From Candidatus Saccharimonadota bacterium (GTDB lineage Bacteria; Patescibacteriota; Saccharimonadia; Saccharimonadales; Saccharimonadaceae): a stretch of DNA of 34,874 nucleotides. The stretch covers positions 1 through 34,874 of the forward strand of contig JAFRJN010000007.1 of assembly GCA_017432225.1 (NCBI GenBank). Reading direction: 5' to 3'. The number at the start of each line of letters is the position of its first letter. Positions within the stretch are counted from its first letter, which is position 1. This document shows positions 14,056 to 23,012 of the stretch, piece after piece. The notes beneath the pieces are model-generated. The model saw only the letters and a program-made list of their open reading frames with translations. It had not been told where the DNA came from and made no database searches. Both the position numbers and the translations under genes were made by a program.

Positions 14056-15366
14056 ATGGATTCAAATACCGGTGGGCAATTTTCTAATGGTTTGAACAGA
14101 GACGGGTCCATCAGCGACCCACAGAGAAGAACCGCGGTAGACATCGCCAGACAAAAAGTGCTTGCGACCTATAATTCGCAGTCCCGCCAGGGTATTTATA
14201 GCACCGACGCTACTTCGGTTCAACCTGCTCAAGCATCCTCTACTCCTACTGCTACGCCCTCCCATCTAAAAGATGCCCCTGTTGCTACGTCTAATTCCGA
14301 CGCTTGGAAGACTTACCACTCCGCTTGGCAAAATTATTATCAAAAATACTACAGCGAATACTATTCCAACGCCGCTAGAAATTATATCGCTAGGGAGCGC
14401 CTCAAAGACGCACGCGAACGCGCCGAGGAAGAAGAGATTGTCTCTAGTCTTTCCCGTTTTAACAAAAACGAGCCGCTCTCTCCATCGGGATTGTCGCTCG
14501 GCACAGGTGGCACCCCCAATCCACTTAATTCTGACCCATCTAGTCCTAATAATGCGAATAATGAGACCGCCGGTATTAGAGAGAACCTCCGCAAAAAAAT
14601 CCGCCAAAAAGCCACCGACAGTGCCAAAAAATCTCGCCGTCACCGCCGGTTTATCCCGATTCTTGCCGGTGTGGCCGTGGCTCTATTTATTCTCTTTTTG
14701 CAATACAACCGGCTGATTTTTGCCCCGATTATGGCTTATGTTTCCCCGGGCAACACTCCGGCCTCCGAGATTGAGGCGCTCGACCCGACCATCACCCAGG
14801 CCGTTTCCTCTGATCCGCGCCTGATTATTCCAAAGCTAAATATCGACGTACCGATCAATTTCGACGTAGCTCTGGCCGACGTGATGAGTGCGATGAATCA
14901 CGGCGTGGCACATTACCGCATCGCTGGCGCTAGCGCCTATCCGGGCGAAATCGGCAATTTTATCATCACCGGCCACTCCGCAGGCGACGTTTATAGCTCG
15001 AACCCATATAAATATATCTTTAGTGGCCTTGAACGTCTTGAGGAAGGTGATCTGATTTATGTCAATTACAAATCGGTCCGCTACACTTACAAAGTCACCC
15101 AGAAACAGGTAATCGAGCCAACCAACGTCGCCGCTCTGGTCATGCAGACCGACCGACCATTGATTACGCTGGTTACTTGTACCCCGCTCGGCACTTCCCG
15201 CTATCGCTTACTCGTTACCGGCGAGCAAATTTCCCCAAGCTACGACGGCGCCTCCTATTCGGATGAATCCGGCTCCGACATCAACGTGGACGACGGCTCC
15301 TCCGAGCTTCCATCAAACGAACCTTCCTTCTTCGAAGGCATCTGGAACTGGCTCACCGGTCAGTAA
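14056..15366 (+). CDS. Sortase with long cytoplasmic N-terminal region
   Basis: Sortases are membrane transpeptidases that join surface proteins to the cell wall or to each other. Residues 1-195 are hydrophilic and cytoplasmic and include a Tyr-rich segment (WQNYYQKYYSEYY, about 90-105) running into a charged helix. One transmembrane helix lies at about 197-216. The sortase beta-barrel follows, with catalytic His307 in ITGHSAG, Cys375 in LVTCTPLG and Arg382/384 in TSRYR. A Ser/Asp-rich C-terminal tail ends in FFEGIWNWLTGQ. The protein, at 436 residues, is about twice the size of a typical sortase because of the N-terminal part. No convincing LPxTG substrate is encoded in the window. Confidence 0.9.
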   Translation: MDSNTGGQFSNGLNRDGSISDPQRRTAVDIARQKVLATYNSQSRQGIYSTDATSVQPAQASSTPTATPSHLKDAPVATSNSDAWKTYHSAWQNYYQKYYSEYYSNAARNYIARERLKDARERAEEEEIVSSLSRFNKNEPLSPSGLSLGTGGTPNPLNSDPSSPNNANNETAGIRENLRKKIRQKATDSAKKSRRHRRFIPILAGVAVALFILFLQYNRLIFAPIMAYVSPGNTPASEIEALDPTITQAVSSDPRLIIPKLNIDVPINFDVALADVMSAMNHGVAHYRIAGASAYPGEIGNFIITGHSAGDVYSSNPYKYIFSGLERLEEGDLIYVNYKSVRYTYKVTQKQVIEPTNVAALVMQTDRPLITLVTCTPLGTSRYRLLVTGEQISPSYDGASYSDESGSDINVDDGSSELPSNEPSFFEGIWNWLTGQ

Positions 15367-15369
15367 ATT

Positions 15370-15378
15370 TGGTATAAT
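15370..15378 (+). promoter_or_regulatory. Extended -10 promoter, leaderless start of the glycosyltransferase gene
   Basis: TGGTATAAT, 6 bp (AAAACT), then ATG 15385. It starts only 4 bp after the sortase stop codon. Confidence 0.75.
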
Positions 15379-15384
15379 AAAACT

Positions 15385-16602
15385 ATGAAAATCGCGATTT
15401 TTTCCGACTGTTTCCTCGATCTCACCGGTGGCATCGTCACCACTATTTCCGCGCAAAAAAGAGAGTTAGAACGTCGTGGTCACACCGTTTACGTCTTTTC
15501 TAGTGCATACAAAAAATCCGAAAAAGAGCTAGCCAAATTGCAAAAAGAAAACATCTTCCCCGTCAAATCTTGCAAATTCTGGGGCCGCGGCCTCACTCCC
15601 ATCGCCAGAAGACCCAAAGTTATCGAAAAAGACCTCTTAAAATCTCACCCCGAGCTCGAGAGTTTCGACGTTTTTTACGTTCACTACGAAGCTGGCTGCT
15701 CCATCGCCGGTCTCCGCCTCGGCAAAAAGCTTAAGAAGAGGACCATCCAAGTCATGCACGGCCGCGAAGACATCGGCGAGCAAAATCTCGTGCCTTTCGG
15801 GTTCAAGACTCTCGTCGCCGTGCTCCTCAACTGGTTCCACTCCTGGTATCTTCCCCACCCCATCAAAGTCAAAAGAGACGATTATCTCGCCACCACTATC
15901 GCCGGCAGCAAAATGTGGACTCTGATGGTCAACCATGCCAATTTCGCCGACCTCGTCCTCACCCCCAGCCAGCATTTCAGAGAAAAGTTGCTCCACTACG
16001 GGGTAAAAAAGCCGGTTAAGGTCCTGCCAAACGGCGTCTCAGACGACTATTTTGTCCCCGATTTAGCGCCCCGCGAGTTAGCTCCCGGCGAGTCCTTAAG
16101 AATTATCTGGCACTCCCGCGTTTCCAAAGAAAAGCGCATCCTCCCTTTCCTCGAAGCACTTAGCTACGTGAGTGGTCCTTATCATCTTGATGTTTATGGT
16201 GATGGCAATGATTTAAAAAAAGCACAAAAATATGCGAAGAAGCGCCGTTTAAATGTTAAATTTCACGGCCCCACCCCGTTTAAGAAGATTTACCCCGAAA
16301 TCATCAAATCTCACCTTGATGTCTTGAATTCCTACAATTTTGACACCTTTGGCATGACTCTGATCGAGGCCGAGTCCGCCGGCACGCCAGCGCTCTTCGT
16401 CGACCCGGATTTGCAGGAAGTCATCCCCACCTCCGGCGCGATTTTGTCTGCCCCTTCCCCCACCGAGGTCGCCAAATCCATCGAAAGCCTCATCAATAAC
16501 CCCGAGAAAATCACCAAAATGTCCAAATCCATGCTCTCCCACCGCAACGCCGTCCGCGTCTCCCACATCATAGATAAACTCGAGAAATATTTCGTGCTAT
16601 AA
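15385..16602 (+). CDS. Family 4 glycosyltransferase
   Basis: This 405-residue GT-B enzyme transfers a sugar from a nucleotide sugar. The N-terminal acceptor domain has FSDCFLDLTGGIVTTI and the ERRGHTVYVFSS strand. The donor domain has VLPNGVSDDYF, IIWHSRVSKEKR, LDVYGDG and the GT4 acidic motif FGMTLIEAESAG. Members with this N-terminus include diacylglycerol glucosyltransferases, and the next gene is a lipid-type phosphatidyltransferase. Glycolipid synthesis is therefore a reasonable inference but the substrate is not proven. GalU at 24498 could supply UDP-glucose. The -10 box of the next gene includes this gene's stop codon. Confidence 0.85.
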   Translation: MKIAIFSDCFLDLTGGIVTTISAQKRELERRGHTVYVFSSAYKKSEKELAKLQKENIFPVKSCKFWGRGLTPIARRPKVIEKDLLKSHPELESFDVFYVHYEAGCSIAGLRLGKKLKKRTIQVMHGREDIGEQNLVPFGFKTLVAVLLNWFHSWYLPHPIKVKRDDYLATTIAGSKMWTLMVNHANFADLVLTPSQHFREKLLHYGVKKPVKVLPNGVSDDYFVPDLAPRELAPGESLRIIWHSRVSKEKRILPFLEALSYVSGPYHLDVYGDGNDLKKAQKYAKKRRLNVKFHGPTPFKKIYPEIIKSHLDVLNSYNFDTFGMTLIEAESAGTPALFVDPDLQEVIPTSGAILSAPSPTEVAKSIESLINNPEKITKMSKSMLSHRNAVRVSHIIDKLEKYFVL

Positions 16603-16603
16603 T
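16595..16603 (+). promoter_or_regulatory. Extended -10 promoter overlapping a stop codon
   Basis: TGCTATAAT spans the TAA stop of the glycosyltransferase gene (16600-16602) and is followed by 6 bp (ATACTC) and ATG 16610. Confidence 0.7.
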
Positions 16604-16609
16604 ATACTC

Positions 16610-17245
16610 ATGAGATATTTAGCAGACATCCTAACCTTCTCCCGCATGGGGCTATCCGTCGCGCTCCTTGTGATGATTTTTACAGACGCCCCCATCCACG
16701 CCGCCTTCATCGTCTATATGATCGGCGAAATCACCGACGCTCTTGACGGTACCTGTGCTACCCACTTCCCTTTCCCCAAAAATAAAATCCCCAGATACCG
16801 CAAATACGCCGCCAAATACGACATGCTCGCCGACGGCATGCTGGCTTTTGCGGTCGTGCTATTTTTTACCATCCGCGTCAGCCTGATCACCGGCATCATT
16901 CTCTTTGCCACCTATCCGTTGATTTCCACCATCCTTGAATTTATCGTCTATGGTAAGTTCCTCGGCCACCCCGACGACTGCACCAAGACTTCACTTATGC
17001 ATAGAAACTTTAAACTGGCCAAGACTATCGTCCTCGCCCGCCGCAACGTCTATCTCGCTATCATGTTTATGATTGCTGTCTGGATGCTCTACGCTTCCGA
17101 GTGGTCGCTCCTTACCAAAAACATCATTATGGGTATCGGTATCGCCGGTTCGCTCTTCTTCTGGATCTTCCTTTCCACCCGCCGCCACAACATCTCCCGC
17201 GACGCCATCGACATCGAAAAAGAGCTTAGCAAATCCAAAAAATAA
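16610..17245 (+). CDS. CDP-alcohol phosphatidyltransferase family membrane protein
   Basis: This 211-residue integral membrane protein has about five or six helices. The family active-site motif DxxDGxxAR...GxxxDxxxD appears as D43-A-L-D46-G-T-C-A-T and D71-M-L-A-D75. The four metal-binding Asp are kept, but the Arg after Ala is Thr, the Gly before the third Asp is lost, and the loop between the halves is longer and Pro/Lys-rich. Such enzymes move a phosphatidyl group from CDP-diacylglycerol to an alcohol such as glycerol phosphate or inositol phosphate; the substrate here is unknown. The gene is 7 bp after the glycosyltransferase gene and meets the next convergent gene with no gap. Confidence 0.82.
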   Translation: MRYLADILTFSRMGLSVALLVMIFTDAPIHAAFIVYMIGEITDALDGTCATHFPFPKNKIPRYRKYAAKYDMLADGMLAFAVVLFFTIRVSLITGIILFATYPLISTILEFIVYGKFLGHPDDCTKTSLMHRNFKLAKTIVLARRNVYLAIMFMIAVWMLYASEWSLLTKNIIMGIGIAGSLFFWIFLSTRRHNISRDAIDIEKELSKSKK

Positions 17246-18031
17246 TTATTTCCCCATCACCGCAGCTACAGTTGCTTCGATAAACTTCCCCGGATTATAG
17301 AGATTGAGGCAAACAATCTGCGCGGCCATCTCGCCATTCCAAATCGTCAGTACCGAATACGGCGTCTTCACCATCGGCACCGCCACTACCTGGCCGTTTT
17401 TAGCAATCAAAATCTGCCCTTCGTGCAAAGTTACAATTTGTGTCGGATAGCTCAAAGTAAACTTATGGAAAACTTCCACTACCTGCACCAGCGACTGCGA
17501 AGTGAGTAGCATCTTGGGATAATACACCGCCTTGAGAATTTTTTGCATCTGCACTAGCGACCCGACCAGAGTCAAATCCCCCCGCATCAAAATCTGCTCG
17601 ATTTTCTCCCCCGCGATTAAATCTACCGCGTCGCGCGTAATTAAAATCGGCTTCTTCCCGCCAATGATTGCCTTACCTACTGCTCCCGCCGTCACCGAAT
17701 TTTTAGACAAATCCCCCACGACCACCGAGAAATCCACCGCCTCAAGCGCCGCTGACAGACCATCCGTATCCACGATCGACCCACCAGCCACATCTTTTAG
17801 AAACACCGCGTCCGGCAGTGGCGGTAATTTAGATTTCAAAGTCTCCGGCAACACCACTCGTACAGTTTTCAAAGGGAAATTACCCATTAGATATTCCGCC
17901 GTCTTTACCGGCACACGGAAATTCTGCGCGTTCCCGCCCACCACGGCCACCTCGCCCTTTTTCTGCTCCTCCGGCACGTTCCAATACAAATCTTTGTACG
18001 GATTTTTCTCGATTTTTTCAAAGTATTCCAT
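17246..18031 (-). CDS. Ribokinase-fold protein related to NAD(P)H-hydrate dehydratase
   Basis: This 261-residue protein resembles the C-terminal (NnrD/YjeF-C) domain that repairs hydrated NAD(P)H. GEVAVVGGNAQNF matches the glycine-rich start of that fold, followed by FPLKTVRVVLPE, a DFSVVVGDLSKNS strand and PILITRDAVDLI. The usual C-terminal GxGD motif with the catalytic Asp is not recognisable: the corresponding region reads VLTIWNGEMAAQIV. Either the protein is a divergent or inactive relative, or it has another role. The start is ATG 18031, which shares its A with the xth stop (TAATG) and has GGAGG upstream; the longer frame from 18061 is rejected. It is the last gene of the smpB-xth operon. 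Confidence 0.55.
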   Translation of the reverse strand: MEYFEKIEKNPYKDLYWNVPEEQKKGEVAVVGGNAQNFRVPVKTAEYLMGNFPLKTVRVVLPETLKSKLPPLPDAVFLKDVAGGSIVDTDGLSAALEAVDFSVVVGDLSKNSVTAGAVGKAIIGGKKPILITRDAVDLIAGEKIEQILMRGDLTLVGSLVQMQKILKAVYYPKMLLTSQSLVQVVEVFHKFTLSYPTQIVTLHEGQILIAKNGQVVAVPMVKTPYSVLTIWNGEMAAQIVCLNLYNPGKFIEATVAAVMGK

Positions 18032-18813
18032 TAAACCTCCAATTCTATACTTACCGGGCAATGATCTGACCCCAGCACGTTTTCATAAATCTCCGCCGAC
18101 TTTAATTTGGGCTTCAAAGTGTCAGAAATAAAGAAATAATCAATCCGCCAACCCACATTATTTGCCCTGGCATTGCCCCAATGACTCCACCAAGTGTAGC
18201 GCTCGGACTTGGGATGTAGGCTCCGAAAAGTATCCACGAATCCAGCATCTAGCAGATTCGAAATCCCCTTTCGCTCCTCATCGGTAAACCCAGCATTATG
18301 ATGATTAGCCTTAGGTCTTGCTAGGTCAATCTCTTCGTGCGCCGCATTGAAATCTCCACACGTCACCACCGGCTTTTTCTTCTCCAACTCCTTCAGCAAA
18401 TCCAAAAACTCCGGATCCCACTCATTATAACGTAGCGAAAGTCGTGACAAATCCGGCTTTGCATTTGGCGTGTAAACATTCACCAGATAGAAATTCTCAA
18501 ATTCTGCCACCAGGACTCTGCCCTCTGTGCCAGGATTGCCATAATTATCTTCACAATTAATTTTATAATTTTCGGTATTTATCGGTTTAATTTTCGTAAA
18601 AATTGCTGTACCAGAATATCCTGGTCGCTCTGCTGAATTCCAAATTTCTTCGTATTCGGGTAAATCTACTTCAGCCTGGCCCTGCTTGGCCTTTGTCTCC
18701 TGGAGACATAAAATATCCGGCTGATACTCCGAAATAAATTTTTCCAAAGCCCCCTTTCTAATTACTGCCCTTAGCCCATTCACATTCCAAGAAAAAATCT
18801 TTAATTCTGCCAT
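18031..18813 (-). CDS. xth: Exodeoxyribonuclease III (AP endonuclease)
   Basis: This 260-residue enzyme of the ExoIII/APE1 family cuts DNA at abasic sites and trims 3' ends during base-excision repair. Motifs in order are FSWNVNGLRA (N-terminal Asn), LQETKA (metal-binding Glu), YSGTAIF, VNVYTPNA, CGDFNAAH (catalytic Asp/Asn), RYTWWS, WRIDYFF and the terminal GSDHCPV with the catalytic His. The start ATG overlaps the smpB stop as TGATG, which indicates translational coupling; the TTG at 18816 is less likely. It sits between smpB and the ribokinase-fold gene. Confidence 0.95.
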   Translation of the reverse strand: MAELKIFSWNVNGLRAVIRKGALEKFISEYQPDILCLQETKAKQGQAEVDLPEYEEIWNSAERPGYSGTAIFTKIKPINTENYKINCEDNYGNPGTEGRVLVAEFENFYLVNVYTPNAKPDLSRLSLRYNEWDPEFLDLLKELEKKKPVVTCGDFNAAHEEIDLARPKANHHNAGFTDEERKGISNLLDAGFVDTFRSLHPKSERYTWWSHWGNARANNVGWRIDYFFISDTLKPKLKSAEIYENVLGSDHCPVSIELEV

Positions 18814-19226
18814 CAATATTTCCCTCTCTTAATGTCGCGCTTTTTAATCGTCTCGCGCTTGTCGTATTTTTTCTTACCTTTTCCTACTGCAATCACCAGT
18901 TTAATATATCGCCCCCCACCAAGTAACTTCACCGGTACAATCGTCGAACCAGCTACTTTAGCTCGCAAGAGCCCCTCGATTTGCTTATGAGTCGCGAGCA
19001 ACCGGATATTCTCCGCTGTCTCCGCGCCAAGCGTCAGGCCATAGAGCCAGAGCTCCGAACCACGAATCGTCACGTAAGACCCCTTCAGCTGCACATGATG
19101 GTCGCGAATCAGCCGTACCTGCGGCCCCGTCAGCGACATCCCAACAACAAGTTCCTCGCCAAGCTGGTAGTCATAATGCGCCCGCCGATTCACGGTCACG
19201 GAATCTGGAGTCTTTTTCTTCTTCAT
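18813..19226 (-). CDS. smpB: SsrA-binding protein SmpB
   Basis: SmpB binds tmRNA and brings it to stalled ribosomes in trans-translation. The 137-residue protein has the family core NRRAHYDYQLGEELVVGMSL, followed by TGPQVRLIR (GWEVKSLR in E. coli), SYVTIRGSELWLYGL, and the basic C-terminal tail KGKKKYDKRETIKKRDIKR that enters the decoding centre. The start is the leaderless ATG 19226. It is the first gene of a three-gene operon with xth and the ribokinase-fold gene. No tmRNA gene was found in this window. Confidence 0.95.
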   Translation of the reverse strand: MKKKKTPDSVTVNRRAHYDYQLGEELVVGMSLTGPQVRLIRDHHVQLKGSYVTIRGSELWLYGLTLGAETAENIRLLATHKQIEGLLRAKVAGSTIVPVKLLGGGRYIKLVIAVGKGKKKYDKRETIKKRDIKRGKY

Positions 19227-19232
19227 ACCTCT

Positions 19233-19241
19233 ATTATATCA
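19233..19241 (-). promoter_or_regulatory. Extended -10 promoter, leaderless start of smpB
   Basis: Minus-strand TGATATAAT, 6 bp (AGAGGT), then the ATG of smpB. Confidence 0.75.
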
Positions 19242-19246
19242 CTAAA

Positions 19247-19272
19247 CGCTATATCTAGCGCGCTATATCTAG
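19247..19272. repeat. Two 12-bp direct repeats upstream of smpB
   Basis: CGCTATATCTAG occurs at 19247-19258 and 19261-19272, separated by CG. The repeats fill the place of the -35 region of the smpB promoter and lie just past the dnaE stop codon. They could be a protein-binding site. Confidence 0.5.
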
Positions 19273-19275
19273 TGT

Positions 19276-22200
19276 CTAGACCACCTTTACGTGGTCTTCC
19301 CCAAGTAACCCTTTAAAATCATCTAGCGCATCCGACCCCAAGTCCACCTTAAACGGCATCTTTAGTATCTGTTTTTGCCCATTTTCATAGGTCACCAGTA
19401 CTACTTCAGAAAATCCACTATTTAGGTCAGAGATTCGTTTAATCTCGGTCAAAATCCGCGTATCGTCCATATTGTCAATGAGAAGAAACAGTTTTTGTTT
19501 CCGCGGGTCCTTCGGCACATTTTTGAGTACCTTCGGCGCTTCAATCTCGGTTGCCATCTTTTGTCGCCACTTCGAAGTCCCCTCCACCTCGGCCCGAGTC
19601 CACGGCTTTGCAATCCGCGTCCCCGTCGCCTGATAATTTTCCAAAGTTTCATCCGATACCAGCTCCACTACCTCGGCCTTAATCTTTGCTTCCGAGGTCA
19701 AATTCCCATCTCGGTCTTTCGCATCCACCTGCCCCTGCACCCGGATCACATTATCCACCAGAAGTTTTGCTCCACACACGGCAAAAACTTTTGGAAACAC
19801 GATGATTTCTACCTCGCGCGTCTTGTTCTCGATCTTCACAAAGGCCATTTTGTCGCCTTTTTTGCTCAAAATCGTGCGCACATCGGTGATAATCCCGCCG
19901 ATGCAGACCGTTTTGTCCTGATTTTCCGGGCAAACCATTCCCATCGGATGAGTTTGCTCGTCAAAATAGAGGTCGTATTTGTCCAAAGGATGCGCAGAAA
20001 GATATAGCCCCATTAAATCCCGCTCCCAGAGGAGCTGCTCTTTCTCGGAGTATTGTGTCGGTGCCGGCTCCATCTTCGGCTCCGGGATTTCGCCCGCCTT
20101 CCCCATTAGTCCAAAAATATCCATCTGCCCAGATTTGCCGTCCTTTTGACTTCTGGTTCCGAAGGCCTGAATCGCTTCCAAATTATATAATAGATCCGAC
20201 CGCGAAACCCCAAAGCTATCAAACGCCCCCGTCTTGATTGCCGCTTCCCACGATTTTTTGTTAAATTTGGTCGAATCCACGCGCTTCGCAAAGTCGCACA
20301 CCGATGTAAACGGCCCGTTTTTGTCCCTCTCTGGTATCACAATTTCTTCAATCAAGGATTTGCCCATATTTTTCACCCCCGAGAGTCCGAAGCGGATAGT
20401 TTTCTCGCCTCCTACGATGCCAAAGTCGCCATAGCTCTGGTTGATATCCGGACCTAGCACCCGCAGCCCCATCCGCTTGCACTCGGCAATTTCCGGCGCT
20501 AGCTTCTCTGTCCAGCGCATATCCGAGGTCATCAGCGCCGCCATAAAGGCATCCGGATAGTGCGCTTTGAGATACGCTGTCCAATACGCGACCAAGGCAT
20601 AGCACGCCGCGTGGGACTTGTTGAAACAATAGTTTGCAAAGTCGAGCAGCTGATTCCAAAATGTCTCGGCAATCTCGCGCGTCGCCCCACCGACCTTCAC
20701 CGCGCCGTCGATAAACTGCGGCTTCACTTGCTCCATTAGCTTGACTTTTTTCTTCCCCACCGCCTTACGGAGGGTGTCTGCCTGCCCGCCGGTAAATCCG
20801 CACCATTCTTTACTAATCTGCATGAACTGCTCTTGGTAAATCATAATCCCGTAAGTGCTTTTTAAAGAATTTTCTAGCCCTGGATGGAGATAAGTGATCG
20901 GCTCCTCGCCATGTTTCCTTCGAATAAACGAGTCAATAAACTGCATCGGTCCCGGACGATAGAGCGCCACCATCGCGATAATATCCTCAAATGACGACGC
21001 CTTGAGGTCTCTGAGATACCTTTTCATCCCGGCCGATTCCAATTGAAATACGCCGGTTGTCTCTGCTCTCTGCAGTAATTTATAAGTCTCCTCATCATCT
21101 AGCGGCAGTGTACTCATGTCAATATCATTACCATAGACTTTGCGAATCATCCGAAGCGCGTTGTTAATCACTGACAAGTTCGAAAGCCCGAGAAAGTCCA
21201 TTTTGAGAAGCCCCAGCTCCTCCACCTGCGTCATCGGAAATTGCGCGGCAATCGGCCCTTTTGCAGAAACTTCTAGTGGCAGGAACTTTACCAAATCATC
21301 CGGCGCGATAATCACCCCACAAGCGTGCACGCCGTGGTTTCTAATCGTACCCTCGAGCCGTGATGCATAGTCAATCACCTGTTTCGAAATTGGATTAGTT
21401 TCGTACTCTTGTTTGAGATCCGGCACGTCTTTAATTGCATCAGCCAGATGCACATGATGCCCCTGCACCGGGTCCGGCACCATTTTGGCCAGCCTATCCG
21501 CTTCTGCATAAGGCACCTCGAGCACCCGCGCCACATCGCGCACCGCGTTTTTGGCCATCATTTTACCAAAAGTCGCGATGTTCGACACCCGCCCGTCACC
21601 ATACTTGCGCGTACAATATTCAATCACCTCGTCGCGGCGCGTGTCCTGGATATCCGTATCAATATCTGGCATAGAAATCCGGTCTGGATTCAAAAATCTT
21701 TCAAAGAGCAAATCATATTTCAAAGGGTCCAAATCGGTAATACGCAGAGCATACGCTAGAATCGACCCCGCCGCCGAGCCACGCCCCGGCCCGTAAACAA
21801 TCCGCTGCGATTTGCCCCAGTTAATAAAGTCCTGTACAATCAAGAAATAACCATTATAGCCCATGTGATCTACCACCGAGAGCTCGTAGTCAATCCGTGG
21901 CAAAACTTGATGCAGCTCATCCCGGTCTTTATCGACTTCTTCCAGAATTTTGCGGCACTCTTCTACGGAAAGTTCCAGAGTTTCGTCTAATTTTTTACCC
22001 CCATACCGATAGACTAGTCCTTGAAATACTAATTTATCTAGATACGATTTTTCGTCCTCGCCATCCGGCACCGGGAATTTCGGAATCAAAATCCGCCCCA
22101 GCTGCAAATCTACATTGCATCTGTCAGCGATTTTTTTGGTATTAAGTACCGCCTCCGGGCAAGTATCCTGCCAGTGTTCAATAATTTCCTCCGCCGGAAT

Positions 22201-22965
22201 CACATGGAGGTCGTAATCTTTTAGTGTCATCCGGTTTTGGTCGGAAAGATTCGCGGCTGTACCGACGCAGAGCAAAACTTCGTGCGCATCCTGGTCCTCT
22301 TTTTTGAGGTAGTGCGCATCGCAAGTTACCACTAGCGGGAGTCCCAACTCTTTCGCGTGAGCCATGTGCCAATCGTTGACCTTTTTCTGCTCGGCCGAAT
22401 GCGTCGAAGATTTGGGATGTCCGTGGTCTTGCATTTCGAGATAAAATCGGTCTTTAAAGACGTTCCTGTACCAGTCGATTAGTTTAAACGCCCGCTCGTC
22501 ATCATCCGCGCGGATGGCCTCCGAAATTTCCGAGCCCATACAACCAGACAAACAAATAATTCCCTCATTATATTTTTCCAAATCTTCGTGGTCGGTCCGT
22601 GGCTTGTAATACTTACCTTCAATCTCCGCATTGCTCATAATCCGGCAAAGGTTCTCATATCCCTGATTATTCATTGCGATTAAGGTAATATGATAGCGTC
22701 TTTTGTCGTGTGCTGGGTCTTTGTCTGTGCGTTTTCTGGCTGCCACATAGGCTTCTAGACCAAGGAGTGGTTTGATTTCGGCCGCATTGCAGCATTCGTA
22801 GAGCTCTACCAGCCCACTCATGGTTCCGTGATCTGTCACCGCCACCGCTTCCATCCCATCATTTTTGACAAAATCCACCAGTTCCGGCACTTTGGTTAGG
22901 CCGTCAAGCAGCGAATAATGGGTATGGTTGTGTAAGTGCACAAAATCACTAGGGCTTAACTTCAT
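19276..22965 (-). CDS. dnaE: DNA polymerase III alpha subunit
   Basis: This is the replicative polymerase, 1229 residues, of DnaE1 type. The N-terminal PHP domain has FVHLHNHTHYSLLDG (His10/12/14), VTDHGTMSG, LSGCMGSE and VTCDAHYL. The metal ligands look complete, so the PHP domain may be an active proofreading nuclease, unlike the degenerate one in E. coli. The palm has MPDIDTDIQD with Asp434, 436 and 438, followed by LKMDFLGL. ALYRPGPMQFID and the QEQFMQI region are typical of the fingers. A helix-hairpin-helix and an OB fold (VCIGGIITDVRTI) follow. The start is leaderless, 6 bp after TGGTAAAAT. A GACCAC/GTGGTC hairpin spans the stop codon. Confidence 0.96.
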   Translation of the reverse strand: MKLSPSDFVHLHNHTHYSLLDGLTKVPELVDFVKNDGMEAVAVTDHGTMSGLVELYECCNAAEIKPLLGLEAYVAARKRTDKDPAHDKRRYHITLIAMNNQGYENLCRIMSNAEIEGKYYKPRTDHEDLEKYNEGIICLSGCMGSEISEAIRADDDERAFKLIDWYRNVFKDRFYLEMQDHGHPKSSTHSAEQKKVNDWHMAHAKELGLPLVVTCDAHYLKKEDQDAHEVLLCVGTAANLSDQNRMTLKDYDLHVIPAEEIIEHWQDTCPEAVLNTKKIADRCNVDLQLGRILIPKFPVPDGEDEKSYLDKLVFQGLVYRYGGKKLDETLELSVEECRKILEEVDKDRDELHQVLPRIDYELSVVDHMGYNGYFLIVQDFINWGKSQRIVYGPGRGSAAGSILAYALRITDLDPLKYDLLFERFLNPDRISMPDIDTDIQDTRRDEVIEYCTRKYGDGRVSNIATFGKMMAKNAVRDVARVLEVPYAEADRLAKMVPDPVQGHHVHLADAIKDVPDLKQEYETNPISKQVIDYASRLEGTIRNHGVHACGVIIAPDDLVKFLPLEVSAKGPIAAQFPMTQVEELGLLKMDFLGLSNLSVINNALRMIRKVYGNDIDMSTLPLDDEETYKLLQRAETTGVFQLESAGMKRYLRDLKASSFEDIIAMVALYRPGPMQFIDSFIRRKHGEEPITYLHPGLENSLKSTYGIMIYQEQFMQISKEWCGFTGGQADTLRKAVGKKKVKLMEQVKPQFIDGAVKVGGATREIAETFWNQLLDFANYCFNKSHAACYALVAYWTAYLKAHYPDAFMAALMTSDMRWTEKLAPEIAECKRMGLRVLGPDINQSYGDFGIVGGEKTIRFGLSGVKNMGKSLIEEIVIPERDKNGPFTSVCDFAKRVDSTKFNKKSWEAAIKTGAFDSFGVSRSDLLYNLEAIQAFGTRSQKDGKSGQMDIFGLMGKAGEIPEPKMEPAPTQYSEKEQLLWERDLMGLYLSAHPLDKYDLYFDEQTHPMGMVCPENQDKTVCIGGIITDVRTILSKKGDKMAFVKIENKTREVEIIVFPKVFAVCGAKLLVDNVIRVQGQVDAKDRDGNLTSEAKIKAEVVELVSDETLENYQATGTRIAKPWTRAEVEGTSKWRQKMATEIEAPKVLKNVPKDPRKQKLFLLIDNMDDTRILTEIKRISDLNSGFSEVVLVTYENGQKQILKMPFKVDLGSDALDDFKGLLGEDHVKVV

Positions 22966-22971
22966 AATACT

Positions 22972-22980
22972 ATTTTACCA
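22972..22980 (-). promoter_or_regulatory. Extended -10 promoter, leaderless start of dnaE
   Basis: Minus-strand TGGTAAAAT, 6 bp (AGTATT), then ATG 22965. The -10 box has one change from consensus. Confidence 0.65.
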
Positions 22981-23012
22981 TGTTTTACTATCAAAAATCA
23001 GATGTAAAAAGA

